From assembly GCF_001426405.1 (NCBI RefSeq), contig NZ_LMEP01000024.1, positions 394,039-458,038 on the forward strand: a stretch of 64,000 nucleotides of DNA. Direction: 5' to 3'. Source of the DNA: Streptomyces sp. Root1304 (GTDB taxonomy: Bacteria; Actinomycetota; Actinomycetes; Streptomycetales; Streptomycetaceae). The translations under genes and the position numbers were made by a program. Below, piece after piece: positions 48,564-56,400 of this stretch. Within the stretch, counting starts at the first letter, position 1, and each line of letters opens with the position of its first letter. Under the pieces are notes generated by a model. It was not told where the DNA came from, did no database searches, and worked only from the letters and a program-made list of their open reading frames with translations.

Positions 48564-49040
48564 TCAGCCGGCCGCCCGCGTGATGAGCGCGGCGATCCGG
48601 GCCTCGTCGTCGGCGGTGAGCGTGGTCAGGGCGTAGCTGGTGGCCCACAGGGCGCCGTCGTCGAGCTGCGCGAGGTCGCTGAAGCCGAGGGTGGCGTACC
48701 GGCTCTTGAACTTCTGCGCGCTCTGGAAGAAGCAGACGACCTTGCCGTCCCTGGCGTAGGCGGGCATCCCGTACCAGAGCTTCGGGGCGAGCTCCGGGGC
48801 GGCGGTCCGGACGATCTCGTGGATCCGCTCGGCGAGGACGCGGTCGGCGTCCGGCATCTCGGCGATCTTGGCGCGCACCTCGGTCTCGCCGTCGGCCTTG
48901 GGGGCCCGCGAACCGCGCCGGGCCGTGGACTTCAGCTCCTTGGCGCGCTCCTTCATGGCGTCGCGCTCGTCGTCGGTGAAGCCGTCGTACTTCTTGGCGT
49001 CGGCGGTGCTGCTCGGGGAGGTGGTGCGCGCGCTGGTCAT
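48564..49040 (-). CDS. DUF1801 domain protein
   Basis: A 158-residue protein. The first about 65 residues are charged and helical (DDERDAMKERAKELKSTARRGSRAPKADGETE). The rest is a DUF1801 domain (YdhG-like fold) with APELAPKLWYGMPAYARDGKVVCFFQSAQKFKSRYATLGFSDLAQLDDGALWATSYAL. The motif WYGMPAY is characteristic. The biochemical role is unknown. It is the third gene of an AraC-VOC-DUF1801 unit, an arrangement that recurs in actinobacteria. ATG 49040 is preceded by GAGAGGAA. Confidence 0.88.
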   Translation of the reverse strand: MTSARTTSPSSTADAKKYDGFTDDERDAMKERAKELKSTARRGSRAPKADGETEVRAKIAEMPDADRVLAERIHEIVRTAAPELAPKLWYGMPAYARDGKVVCFFQSAQKFKSRYATLGFSDLAQLDDGALWATSYALTTLTADDEARIAALITRAAG

Positions 49041-49132
49041 GACGGGATTCCTCTCGGGGAGAGCGGGGAGAGCGGGGAGGTGATGGTGCGGGGGTGTCGT
49101 CTGCGGTACGGGTACGGGTACGCGTACGGATG

Positions 49133-49786
49133 TCAGCGACGGGTTTCGGCGGAGGTCGCGGCGGCCTCGGCGTCGGCCCCGGCGGTCTCCCAGACGAAGC
49201 CGTCCGGGTCGGTGAAGGCGGTGCCGCCGGTCGAGCCGAGGACGATCCGGTGCGAGCCCTCGCCGTCGACGGGGAGGCCGACGTCCTTGGCGAGGGCGCG
49301 GCGCCCGTAGAGGGCGAGCTTGACGGGGCTGTCCCCGGCGTCGAACTCGACGTACTTGCGGCCGAAGCTCTTGGCGACGGTCAGGCCGTGCTCGACGTAG
49401 AACTTCCGGGTCTCGGCCACGTCCGAGGCGCCGAGGAGGACGACGAACTGGTCGACGTGCCCGGTCGCGGGGCCGGTGTCCTTCTTCGCGGAGGTCGCGA
49501 CCTTCCAGACGGTCCCGTCGGGGGCCCGGAAGACGCCGCCGTACCCCCAGAAGGACTTCGAGACGGGCTTGAGGACGGTGGCGCCCGCGTCGAGGGCGGC
49601 GTCGACCAGGTACCGGACGTCGGCCGGCTGGGAGACGGTGAGCGAGAGGGAGACCCCGCGGAAGCCGGAGGCCGGGGCGTCCGAGGCACGCAGGCGGACC
49701 CACGAGCCCAGGCCGGAGGCGGTGTAGAAACGGTCGGCGGCCGGGAGGTCGGCCACCTCGACGGTGACGGAGGCGATGGTGTTCAT
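49133..49786 (-). CDS. VOC family protein, two-domain
   Basis: A 217-residue protein with two VOC-fold halves: MNTIASVTVEVADLPAADRFYTASGLG...VWKVAT and GHVDQFVVLLGASDVAETRKFYVEHGL...TAFTDPDGFVWETAG. Both halves carry the DP-DG-VW ending typical of glyoxalase-like proteins, but few metal-binding His are present. ATG 49786 lies 10 bp downstream of the AraC stop; GTG 49795 overlapping the AraC end is an alternative. Substrate is unknown; control by the AraC protein is inferred from the operon. Confidence 0.86.
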   Translation of the reverse strand: MNTIASVTVEVADLPAADRFYTASGLGSWVRLRASDAPASGFRGVSLSLTVSQPADVRYLVDAALDAGATVLKPVSKSFWGYGGVFRAPDGTVWKVATSAKKDTGPATGHVDQFVVLLGASDVAETRKFYVEHGLTVAKSFGRKYVEFDAGDSPVKLALYGRRALAKDVGLPVDGEGSHRIVLGSTGGTAFTDPDGFVWETAGADAEAAATSAETRR

Positions 49787-49796
49787 GCCGTTCACG

Positions 49797-50255
49797 CTAG
49801 GCGCGGGCGGCGACGGGTGCTTCTCGATTCCTGACCGGTCGGGTGACCTGCTTGGCGACGCAGGACGGCAGGCCGGCCTCGCCGTCCGCGACCTGGCGCC
49901 GGTAGACGCTGGGCGAGACGCCGACGAGCTCGGTGAAGCGGGTGCTGAAGGTGCCGAGCGAGGAGCAGCCGACGGTGAAACAGACGTCGGTGACGCTCAG
50001 CCCGTCCTGCTGGAGCAGGGCCATGGCGCGCTCGATGCGCCGGGTCATGAGGTACGAGTACGGCGATTCGCCGTAGGCCTGCCGGAACTGCCGGCTGAGG
50101 TGGCCGGCCGACATGCTGACGCCCCTGGCGAGGGCCTCGACGTCGAGAGGCTGCGCGTACTCGCGGTCCATCCGGTCACGCACACGGCGCAGCCGCGCCA
50201 GATCACTCAGGCGCTGTGCTTCGGTCAGTGCGCTCATCCACGCAGGATGACACAT
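49797..50255 (-). CDS. AraC family transcriptional regulator (DNA-binding domain only)
   Basis: The 152-residue protein consists almost only of the AraC/XylS DNA-binding domain: HTH1 DVEALARGVSMSAGHLSRQFRQAYGESPYSYLMTRRIERAMALLQ and HTH2 LSVTDVCFTVGCSSLGTFSTRFTELVGVSPSVYRR. There is no ligand domain. It heads an operon with VOC and DUF1801 genes. The start may be ATG 50255 or ATG 50237; GAAAGGA lies 12 nt before the first. A 13-bp inverted repeat upstream may be its binding site. Confidence 0.88.
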   Translation of the reverse strand: MCHPAWMSALTEAQRLSDLARLRRVRDRMDREYAQPLDVEALARGVSMSAGHLSRQFRQAYGESPYSYLMTRRIERAMALLQQDGLSVTDVCFTVGCSSLGTFSTRFTELVGVSPSVYRRQVADGEAGLPSCVAKQVTRPVRNREAPVAARA

Positions 50256-50275
50256 GGGAGGAATCCTTTCGACGG

Positions 50276-50313
50276 GCTTCCGGGAAGCGGCGGAGGCCCT
50301 GCTTCCCGGAAGC
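50276..50313. promoter_or_regulatory. Inverted repeat upstream of the AraC gene
   Basis: GCTTCCGGGAAGC (50276-50288) and GCTTCCCGGAAGC (50301-50313) are exact complements and each is itself nearly palindromic, which gives up to four similar half-sites (CTTCC/GGAAG). A related CTTCCTGGAAGCGGACG recurs at 50386-50402 in the end of the upstream VOC gene. Confidence 0.45.
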
Positions 50314-50345
50314 GGACGGCCCGGAGCGACGCCGTGCCGTCGGAC

Positions 50346-50366
50346 GGACCGGCGCGGTGCCGGTCC
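50346..50366 (-). terminator. Terminator after the upstream VOC gene
   Basis: GGACCGGC (50346-50353) and GCCGGTCC (50359-50366) form an 8-bp stem with a 5-nt loop, 12 bp after the stop at 50378. Direct repeats of CCGTCGGACGG flank it. Confidence 0.6.
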
Positions 50367-50377
50367 CGTCGGACGGC

Positions 50378-50788
50378 TCAGCGGACTTCCTGGAAGCGGA
50401 CGAGGTTGCCGGCGGGATCGCGGAAGGCGCAGTCGCGCACGCCGTACGGCTGCTGGGTCGGCTCCTGCACGACCTCGGCGTCCCCGGCCTGCACCTTCTC
50501 GAAGACGCCGTCGAGGTCGGGGGTGGCCAGCAGGATCCAGCCGTACGTGCCCTTGGCCATCATCTCGGCGATGGTCCGCCGCTCGTCCTCGGTGATGCCG
50601 GGGTCGGCCCCGGGCGGCGCGAGCAGGATCGACGTACCGGGCTGCCCGGCGGGTCCGACGGTGATCCACCGGGTCCGCCCCTGCCCGACGTCGCTGCGCA
50701 CCTCGAACCCGAGGGTGTCCCGGTAGAACCGCAGCGAGGCGTCGGGGTCGTCGTGCGGAAGGACGGTGGTGTGAATGGTGATGTCCAT
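50378..50788 (-). CDS. VOC family protein
   Basis: The 136-residue VOC protein has ITIHTTVLPHDDPDASLRFYRDTLGFEVRSDV at the start, a central ILLAPPGADPGITEDERRTIAEMMAKGTYGWILLATPDLDGVFEKVQAGDAEVVQEP, and a PYGVRDCAFRDPAGNLVRFQE end, which resembles glyoxalase and bleomycin-resistance-like proteins. A His at the start and Glu near the end could bind metal. ATG 50788 is chosen because it opens the first strand. It lies upstream of the AraC unit on the same strand with a hairpin between. Confidence 0.88.
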   Translation of the reverse strand: MDITIHTTVLPHDDPDASLRFYRDTLGFEVRSDVGQGRTRWITVGPAGQPGTSILLAPPGADPGITEDERRTIAEMMAKGTYGWILLATPDLDGVFEKVQAGDAEVVQEPTQQPYGVRDCAFRDPAGNLVRFQEVR

Positions 50789-50943
50789 GCCCGCCAACCT
50801 AGTTGGGCGCAACCGAGACGTGCTTCTCGATTCCTGACGAATTCCGGGGGAAGGTCCGTGCCGGGAAGAGGCGGTCCGCGCGGGCGGGTCCCCCGCGCGG
50901 GGGAGGCCTACGCTGGGAAGGGAGGGGCGGAGAGGAGGGCCCC

Positions 50944-51417
50944 GTGGTCGGTGGTGTCGTCGTGCGCCGGGTGGTTCTGCGGCACGGGCCGGCGCTTCCG
51001 TACGCGGAGGCGGGCGGGCCCGGGGGCGCTCCGGTCGTCCAGTTGGAGGATCCGGTGAGCCGCGAGCTCGCCGAGCGCTTCGTCTCCGGTCTGACGGAGG
51101 CCCCCGTCGGGCGCGGCTTCCTGGAGACCGTCGTCGAGGAGAGCCTGAAGGCCCCCGCGTACGTGTGGCGGGAGACGCTGCGCGGGCTGCTCGAAACCGA
51201 TCTGCGGGCGACGCTGGCGGGAATCCTGGTGCCCACGCTGGTCGTCCGGGGCGACCGGGACCCCGTACTGACGCCCGAGGACCAGCAGACGATGCTGGAC
51301 GCCGTCCCGGGCGCCCGGCTGATCGTCCACGAGGGCGCCGGACACGTCGTCCACTGGGAACGGCCGGCCCGGGTGGCCCGCGACATCGCGGCCTTCACGG
51401 CGACGGTCATGCGCTGA
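50944..51417 (+). CDS. Alpha/beta hydrolase lacking the nucleophile segment (internal deletion)
   Basis: The 157-residue protein begins like an alpha/beta hydrolase (VVLRHGPALPYAEAGGPGGAPVV) and then passes directly into the cap and C-terminal part (LEDPVSRELAERFVSGL..., VPTLVVRGDRDPVLTPEDQQTML, EGAGHVVHWERPARVARDIAAF) with the acid (Asp in GDRD) and His (GAGHVVHWE). The oxyanion strand and the GxSxG nucleophile elbow that should lie between, roughly 100 residues, are absent, yet the frame is kept. It is probably inactive. GTG 50944 has GAGGAGG before it. Confidence 0.7.
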   Translation: MVGGVVVRRVVLRHGPALPYAEAGGPGGAPVVQLEDPVSRELAERFVSGLTEAPVGRGFLETVVEESLKAPAYVWRETLRGLLETDLRATLAGILVPTLVVRGDRDPVLTPEDQQTMLDAVPGARLIVHEGAGHVVHWERPARVARDIAAFTATVMR

Positions 51418-51496
51418 GCGGCGGGTCGGCGGGCGTGCGCGCGAGCGCCCCTCGGGCCGCGCCCGCCACCGCGCCGGCTGTCGGACCCGCCGATGC

Positions 51497-52204
51497 TCAG
51501 TCCGACTCCAGGACCACCGCGGGGAGCGCGGTGCCCAGGATGCGCGCACGGGGCAGGGTGAGGGCGAAGTGGCGTTCGAGGACCTCCAGGGAGACGCGGT
51601 GCGCGTCGCGGTGGGGCAGGTTCTCGTCGGGCAGGCCGGCGGCGTTCAGCAGCCGTTGCAGCGGCGCCGCCGCCTCGGGTTCGCCCTCCACGCCGTCGTG
51701 GCCCCAGGAGCGGTCCAGGTGGAGGTTGAAGGCGCACAGCAGGCGCTCGTCGTGGACGTAGGTGAACCACGGCGGCACCGGCTTGCCGTTCTCCTCCTCG
51801 AACACCAGGTGGAAGACGTGGGCGCCGTCGCGCGAGACGGGCAGCAGGCTGCCCAGTTCGCTGGGCCAGCCGCCGTACATGACGGCGTACGCCCATCCCT
51901 CGTGCTCCCCGTGCCGGAGCGCGATCTCCTCGTGGACGCCCCCGTACTCGTCCTCCAGCAGCTCGACCAGCTCCTCGCCCGTCACCTCACCCACGGGACA
52001 CACGGCGCGCTCCGGCCCGAGAACGGTGGCCGCGAACCGGTCGACGAGCTCCCCGGATCCCAGCCCACGAGCGAGGAGCACGCTGTAGCCCCCGTAGACG
52101 ATCGACCGGGGGGCGGCGAGCCAGGCTATTCCGTCGGTGGCGTCGGTCGCGGACGGTGTGGCGGGCGTCGTGTGCGAGGCGGTCATGGCGACATCGTGGC
52201 GCAT
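51497..52204 (-). CDS. DUF6461 family protein
   Basis: The 235-residue protein contains the pattern RSIVYGGYSVLLARGLGSGELVDRF, then GEHEGWAYAVMYGGWPSELGSLLPVSRDGAHVFHLVFEEENGKPVPPWFTYVHDERLLCAFNLHLD, which fits DUF6461, an actinobacterial family with no known function that often occurs in polymorphic-toxin immunity contexts. No toxin gene is adjacent here. ATG 52204 has AAAGGGGAG 5 nt upstream; an in-frame ATG at 52186 is possible. Confidence 0.75.
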   Translation of the reverse strand: MRHDVAMTASHTTPATPSATDATDGIAWLAAPRSIVYGGYSVLLARGLGSGELVDRFAATVLGPERAVCPVGEVTGEELVELLEDEYGGVHEEIALRHGEHEGWAYAVMYGGWPSELGSLLPVSRDGAHVFHLVFEEENGKPVPPWFTYVHDERLLCAFNLHLDRSWGHDGVEGEPEAAAPLQRLLNAAGLPDENLPHRDAHRVSLEVLERHFALTLPRARILGTALPAVVLESD

Positions 52205-52424
52205 CCCGCTCCCCTTTCAGCTCCCTGCCCGCTCCCGGCCGGGGCGGGCCCCGGTGCTCCCGCCGGCGCAAGGGTGTCCCCCGTGCGGGGGTGAGCGAAC
52301 GTTTCCTCTGTTCCGGCCGCGTGACCTGCCGGGTCATGATCGCCGCTCCCGCCCGTACCGGCCGAGGCGGTCCTCCTGCGAGGGGCCCCGCCGGCCCCCA
52401 GTCGTTCCCCGGAGGCAATCGCCC

Positions 52425-53225
52425 GTGGTCCTCGTCATCGTGGTCGCCGCACTCGCTCTGCTCGCCGGCCTCGCCGCCAACCGATGGCTGCGGCCACGGC
52501 TGTTGAGCGAGGACGACGACACCGGCATGGCAGTGAAGGACCTGGTCGGTCCGCTGCTGACGCTGACCGTCCTGCTGCTGGCCTTCGTGCTGGTCACGGC
52601 CAACGGTTCCTACGGGAAGGCCGAGGTGGCCTCGCGCGGTGAGGCGCGGGCCCTGGACCAGATCGTGGAGACGGCCGAGTACGCGCCCGCCGCCCAGCGG
52701 GCCCGGATCCAGGCGGCCGCCGTCTGCTACGCCCGTGCCGTACGCACCCAGGAATGGCCGGCGATGGCCGACGGCGAGGGCTCTGCCGCGCCGAGCGTGT
52801 GGTCGACGGACTTCCGCCGGACCTTCCGCACGCTGGAGGGCCAGCCGGCCTTCGGCATGCTGATCGCCGCCGACAACAAACGGTCCGACGAGCGGGAGGA
52901 GCGGCTCACCCAGGCCACCGCCAGCATCCCCAGCGCCATCCTCTGGTTCCTGCTCGCCACCCTGGTCATCACCGTCATGGCCCTCGGGATCTGTCTGCCC
53001 CGAAGGAACAACCGGGGCCAGCTGATCACCCTCGTGGTGATCACGGCGCTCCTGACGACGGCGCTGTGCATCATCCGGGACGTCGACCGTCCGTTCGGCG
53101 GCATCATCGACGTGCCGCCGACGGCCATCGCCGAGGCGGAACGCCAGGCGACCCGCGACTACACGGCGAACCACCCGGCCGCGGAGCTGCCCTGCGACGA
53201 GCGGGGCAACCGCCGCACGGTCTGA
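52425..53225 (+). CDS. DUF4239 (bestrophin-like) membrane protein
   Basis: The 266-residue protein has an N-terminal membrane helix (VLVIVVAALALLAGLAAN), a second at about 40-60 (VGPLLTLTVLLLAFVLVTANG), a long soluble segment with ARALDQIVETAEYAPAAQRARIQAAAVCYARAV, and two C-terminal helices (ILWFLLATLVITVMALGICLP; LITLVVITALLTTALCIIRDVDRPFGG). The EARALDQI...DVDRPFGG frame is typical of DUF4239. Function is unknown, with distant similarity to bestrophin-like channels. GTG 52425 is preceded by GGAGG at 9 nt. Confidence 0.85.
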   Translation: MVLVIVVAALALLAGLAANRWLRPRLLSEDDDTGMAVKDLVGPLLTLTVLLLAFVLVTANGSYGKAEVASRGEARALDQIVETAEYAPAAQRARIQAAAVCYARAVRTQEWPAMADGEGSAAPSVWSTDFRRTFRTLEGQPAFGMLIAADNKRSDEREERLTQATASIPSAILWFLLATLVITVMALGICLPRRNNRGQLITLVVITALLTTALCIIRDVDRPFGGIIDVPPTAIAEAERQATRDYTANHPAAELPCDERGNRRTV

Positions 53226-53294
53226 CCGCGCGACACCTTCCGGCGGCGGCCCGACGAGAGCGGCGCCGCGCCGGGGGGCCCGCGGGTGCCGGCC

Positions 53295-53714
53295 TCAGGC
53301 GGTGAGTGCCTGGTGGAGGGCGTCGAGGCCGTCGGCGTAGATGCCGGTGAAGAGGTCGACGGCCTCCTGCTCGGTGACGCCCCTGGGGTGGAAGCGGCCG
53401 GACCACTGGACCTCGGCGAGGTCCTCGCGGCCGGGGACCGCGTGGACGCGGAGGGTGGAGACGTAGCCCTCGACGGGGAACGGGGCTTCGAGGATGGCGT
53501 AACTGTAGTGCCGCTCCGCCTCGTTGAAGTCGACGAGGCGCTCGATGATGACGTCGCCGGCGGGGTTGGTCAGGCGGCGGACGCGACCGCCTTCGAGAGC
53601 GGTGGACTCGGGGATGTAGGGGAGCCAGTCGGGGAGGGCGTCGAAGCCGCCGATGAGGCCCCAGACCTGCTGGGGGGAGGCGGGGAGGACGCGGGAGACG
53701 GACGCGGAAGCCAT
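53295..53714 (-). CDS. SRPBCC family protein
   Basis: The 139-residue protein has the START/Bet v1-like fold of polyketide cyclase/dehydrase-type SRPBCC proteins: SVSRVLPASPQQVWGLIGGFDALPDWLPYI at the start, a central antiparallel sheet (RRLTNPAGDVIIERLVDFNEAERHYSYAIL) and the long C-terminal helix TEQEAVDLFTGIYADGLDALHQAL. It probably binds a hydrophobic ligand. It lies 43 bp downstream of the aldo/keto reductase gene, so the two likely form an operon. Confidence 0.88.
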   Translation of the reverse strand: MASASVSRVLPASPQQVWGLIGGFDALPDWLPYIPESTALEGGRVRRLTNPAGDVIIERLVDFNEAERHYSYAILEAPFPVEGYVSTLRVHAVPGREDLAEVQWSGRFHPRGVTEQEAVDLFTGIYADGLDALHQALTA

Positions 53715-53757
53715 GGCGCTTCTCCTGTTGCTGTGTGTGGGGGGACGGGGTGGAAGG

Positions 53758-54768
53758 TCAGGCGTTGTTCGGGAGCGGGGCCGCCGGGCTGACCAGGCCC
53801 GCCGCGCGCAGGTCGGTCCAGAACGCCGCCGGGACCGTCTCGTTCAGCGCGGCGGTGTCCTCGGCGATACGGCTGGGGCGGGTGGCGCCCGGTACGGCGG
53901 CGGCGGACGCCGGGTGGGCGAGGGAGAACTGCAGCGCCGCGGCCTTGATGCTCACACCGTGGCCGGCGGCCAGCGCCTTCAGCTTCCCGACGCGCTCGAT
54001 GATCTCGGCGGGGGCCTGCTGGTACTCGAAGTGGGTGCCGCCGGCGAGGATGCCGGAGCTGTACGGGCCGCCGACGACCATGTCGACGCCCTGCTCCTGG
54101 GCCATGGGCAGCAGGCGGGTGAGGGCGTGCGCGTGGTCGAGGAGGGTGTAGCGGCCGGCGAGGAGGAAGCCGTCGGGCTGCGGCTCGTCGAGGGCGAGGG
54201 TCAGCTCGACGGGCTCGGTCTTGTTGACGCCGAGGCCCCAGGCCTTGATGACGCCCTCGTCGCGGAGGCGGGACAGCACGCGGAAGGCGCCGGTGCGGGC
54301 CTCCTCGAACCTGGCCAGCCACGCGTCGCCGTGGAAGTCCTGGGCGATGTCGTGGACCCAGACGATGTCGAGGCGGTCGGTGCCGAGCCGCTTGAGGCTG
54401 CCCTCGATGGAACGCTCGGTGGCGTCGGCGGTCCACTCGTGGAGGATCTTGTTCGGGTTGCCGTGCTCGAACAGTCCGCCCTTCTCGCCGAAGTCGGGCA
54501 CGTCCGTCTCGTGCTCGTCCAGGATGACCCGGCCGACCTTGGTGGACAGGACGAACTCGTCGCGGGGCTTGCCGGCGAGGACCTCACCGAGCCGCTCCTC
54601 GGCCAGGCCGGCGCCGTAGAAGGGGGCGGTGTCGTAGAAACGGATGCCGTGCTCCCAGGCGGCCTCGACGGTGGCGGCGGCCTCGGCGTCGGGGATGGCG
54701 CGGAACATGTTGCCGAGCGGGGCGGTGCCGAAGCCGAGACGGCCGGGGAGGAGGTTCTTGAGCGACAT
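53758..54768 (-). CDS. Aldo/keto reductase
   Basis: The 336-residue TIM-barrel enzyme resembles D-threo-aldose 1-dehydrogenase-like aldo/keto reductases. The tetrad is visible as Asp and Tyr in RFYDTAPFYGAGLAEERLG, Lys in VLSTKVGR and His in DIVWVHDIAQDFHG. The NADPH-binding end is HPASAAAVPGATRPSRIAED. It oxidises a sugar or reduces an aldehyde; the substrate is unknown. It starts at ATG 54768. A 7-bp inverted repeat 84-128 bp upstream might be a regulator site. Confidence 0.9.
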   Translation of the reverse strand: MSLKNLLPGRLGFGTAPLGNMFRAIPDAEAAATVEAAWEHGIRFYDTAPFYGAGLAEERLGEVLAGKPRDEFVLSTKVGRVILDEHETDVPDFGEKGGLFEHGNPNKILHEWTADATERSIEGSLKRLGTDRLDIVWVHDIAQDFHGDAWLARFEEARTGAFRVLSRLRDEGVIKAWGLGVNKTEPVELTLALDEPQPDGFLLAGRYTLLDHAHALTRLLPMAQEQGVDMVVGGPYSSGILAGGTHFEYQQAPAEIIERVGKLKALAAGHGVSIKAAALQFSLAHPASAAAVPGATRPSRIAEDTAALNETVPAAFWTDLRAAGLVSPAAPLPNNA

Positions 54769-55089
54769 GGGGGGGTGCCTTTGCGGGATGTGGGGGGAGG
54801 GGGACGGGGTGGGGCCCCGCCGTACGGGCGCCGCATTCGCATGCGAGCGCGCCTTGCAGATGAAGAGATTACTTGCGGACGCGGGCTAATGCAAGGACTG
54901 ACTTCATGCGTGCGCTGGGTAAATATCTCGTGCCTGCCCGTGTCCGTCCGTGCTCACCTGCACCCGCCCGCTCGCGCCCGCCCTCCGCCGTACTCCGACA
55001 GTCCCGCCCTCCCCGGGCCACAGGTGGCCCAATCGGATCAGGCCGAATTGGCCCCTTCCATGGGGCAATTGGGCACTACCGTAAGTGTC
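54769..55089. other. 321-bp divergent gap with regulatory repeats
   Basis: No gene is visible. Near the reductase side an inverted repeat CCTTGCA (54852-54858) and TGCAAGG (54890-54896) lies in an unusually AT-rich patch. Near the GNAT side, GCCCAAT (55027-55033), GAATTGGCC (55045-55053) and ATTGGGC (55068-55074) form a set of ATTGG boxes next to a likely -10 TACCGT (55077-55082). The middle is a pyrimidine-rich stretch with no clear signal. Confidence 0.55.
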
Positions 55090-55857
55090 ATGACAACACG
55101 ATCCACCTCCGCCGACCGGCCCCCGTCCGTAGCCCTCAGTGACGCGCCGACGCGTCAGGCCCGTAACTCCGCCGCCCTCTGGACCGCGACCGGGCGCAGC
55201 CGGGGGCACGAGGTCGTCCGGCGGCGTGGATTCGTCGCGGTCGACGGCGACGCGCGCGCCGGCCTGCGGATTCTCGTTCAGGAGCCGGTACTCGACCCGG
55301 GCGAACTGGACGAGCTGGGTGCGCTGGTACGCGGAGCCGCGGGGCCGGTGAACGCCGAGGACCCGTTCAGCTCGACCGACCTGAGCGACCTGGGTCTGCG
55401 CGGCTGGCAGATGCCGGTCATGCTGCGCCCGCCCGGCCCCGTCGGCGAGCCGGCCATGGACGTGATCCGGGTACGGCGGCCCGAGGACCTCCAGGCGGCC
55501 GAGCGGATCGCGATCGAGGGATTCGAGCTGGCCGGATTCCAGCCGTACCGCCCCGGCGAGCTGTTCCCGGCGGCGCTGATCGAGACGCCGGGCGTGGACG
55601 TGTTCCTCGCCGTCCACGACGGCGTGCCCGCCGGCGCCGGTCTCACCGTCGTGGACGACGGCATCGGCAGCCACTACTGGGTCGGCACCTCGCCGGCGTT
55701 CCGGTCGCGCGGCGTGGGACGGGCCGTCATGCTCGGCTCCCTCGCCCACCTGGCCGACCTGCCGGTCACCCTCACCGCCTCGAAGCTGGGCAGGCCGCTG
55801 TACGAGTCGCTGGGCTACACCGTCGCGGCGCCCGCGACCTGGTGGGCCTCCCGGTGA
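55090..55857 (+). CDS. GNAT family N-acetyltransferase
   Basis: The 255-residue protein has an N-terminal region of about 130 residues with no recognised fold (VVRRRGFVAVDGDARAGLRILVQEP) and a C-terminal GNAT domain. The acetyl-CoA motif is GTSPAFRSRGVGRAVMLGSLAHL, and the end is LGRPLYESLGYTV. The acceptor is unknown. The likely -10 box TACCGT ends only 7 nt before ATG 55090, so the mRNA is probably leaderless. Its stop is 1 bp from the convergent stop of the immunity candidate. Confidence 0.85.
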   Translation: MTTRSTSADRPPSVALSDAPTRQARNSAALWTATGRSRGHEVVRRRGFVAVDGDARAGLRILVQEPVLDPGELDELGALVRGAAGPVNAEDPFSSTDLSDLGLRGWQMPVMLRPPGPVGEPAMDVIRVRRPEDLQAAERIAIEGFELAGFQPYRPGELFPAALIETPGVDVFLAVHDGVPAGAGLTVVDDGIGSHYWVGTSPAFRSRGVGRAVMLGSLAHLADLPVTLTASKLGRPLYESLGYTVAAPATWWASR

Positions 55858-55858
55858 C

Positions 55859-56398
55859 CTACGCCGTCCCCCCGTCCGGGCAGTCGCCCACGGAGAGCTC
55901 CGCCACCGCGGCGTCCTCCACCCGCTCCAGGTCCGCGATGTAGGGCGCGGTGTCCGGCAGCGGGGTGCAGAACGTGACCTGGGCGGTCAGCAGGTCGTCG
56001 TCGAGCCCGCCGAGGGACAGCGAGACGTACGCCCGCACCGCGTCGTCGCCGAAGTGGTCCCGCGCCGCCCGCAGGCACCCGGCGGCGTACGCGAGGCAGC
56101 GGCGCAGCAGCACGTTCGCGCGGTCGGCCGCGTCGGCGGGCTCGGTGGACAGGTCGTAGTCCGTCATCCCCCGGCCGTTGACCGTGGTCTCCTCCGCCAG
56201 CCGGTCGAAGTACGACCCCGCCGGGTCGGGGCGGAGATCGGTCAGCACCCGCGCGCCGCTCTCCGTGACCGACCAGCCGCGCTCGACCACCTCCTGGAAC
56301 ATCGGGGGGACGTCCGACGAGGACAGACCGGAGAGACCGGCCGGACCGGCCGGGCCCGCGTCCGCGAGGAGCTTCCTCATCCACTGGTTGGTGCGCAC
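55859..56398 (-). CDS. Candidate immunity protein for the adjacent RHS toxin
   Basis: A 179-residue acidic, soluble protein with no recognised domain (SYFDRLAEETTVNGRGMTDYDLSTEPADAADRANVLLRRCLAYAAGCLRAARDHFGDDAVRAYVSLSLGGLDDDLLTAQVTFCTPL). The GTG start at 56398 is just 2 nt after the RHS stop codon, so it is translationally coupled to the toxin gene; ATG 56380 in frame is an alternative. Position, size and acidity are what is expected for the immunity partner of a polymorphic toxin. No DNA-binding or enzymatic motif is seen. The immunity role is inferred from position only. Confidence 0.65.
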   Translation of the reverse strand: MRTNQWMRKLLADAGPAGPAGLSGLSSSDVPPMFQEVVERGWSVTESGARVLTDLRPDPAGSYFDRLAEETTVNGRGMTDYDLSTEPADAADRANVLLRRCLAYAAGCLRAARDHFGDDAVRAYVSLSLGGLDDDLLTAQVTFCTPLPDTAPYIADLERVEDAAVAELSVGDCPDGGTA

Positions 56399-56400
56399 GT

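Noticed and set aside
51497..52204. DUF6461 gene as immunity partner of a nearby toxin
   Set aside because: No toxin-like gene lies beside it on the same strand; the nearest RHS gene is 4 kb away with its own candidate.
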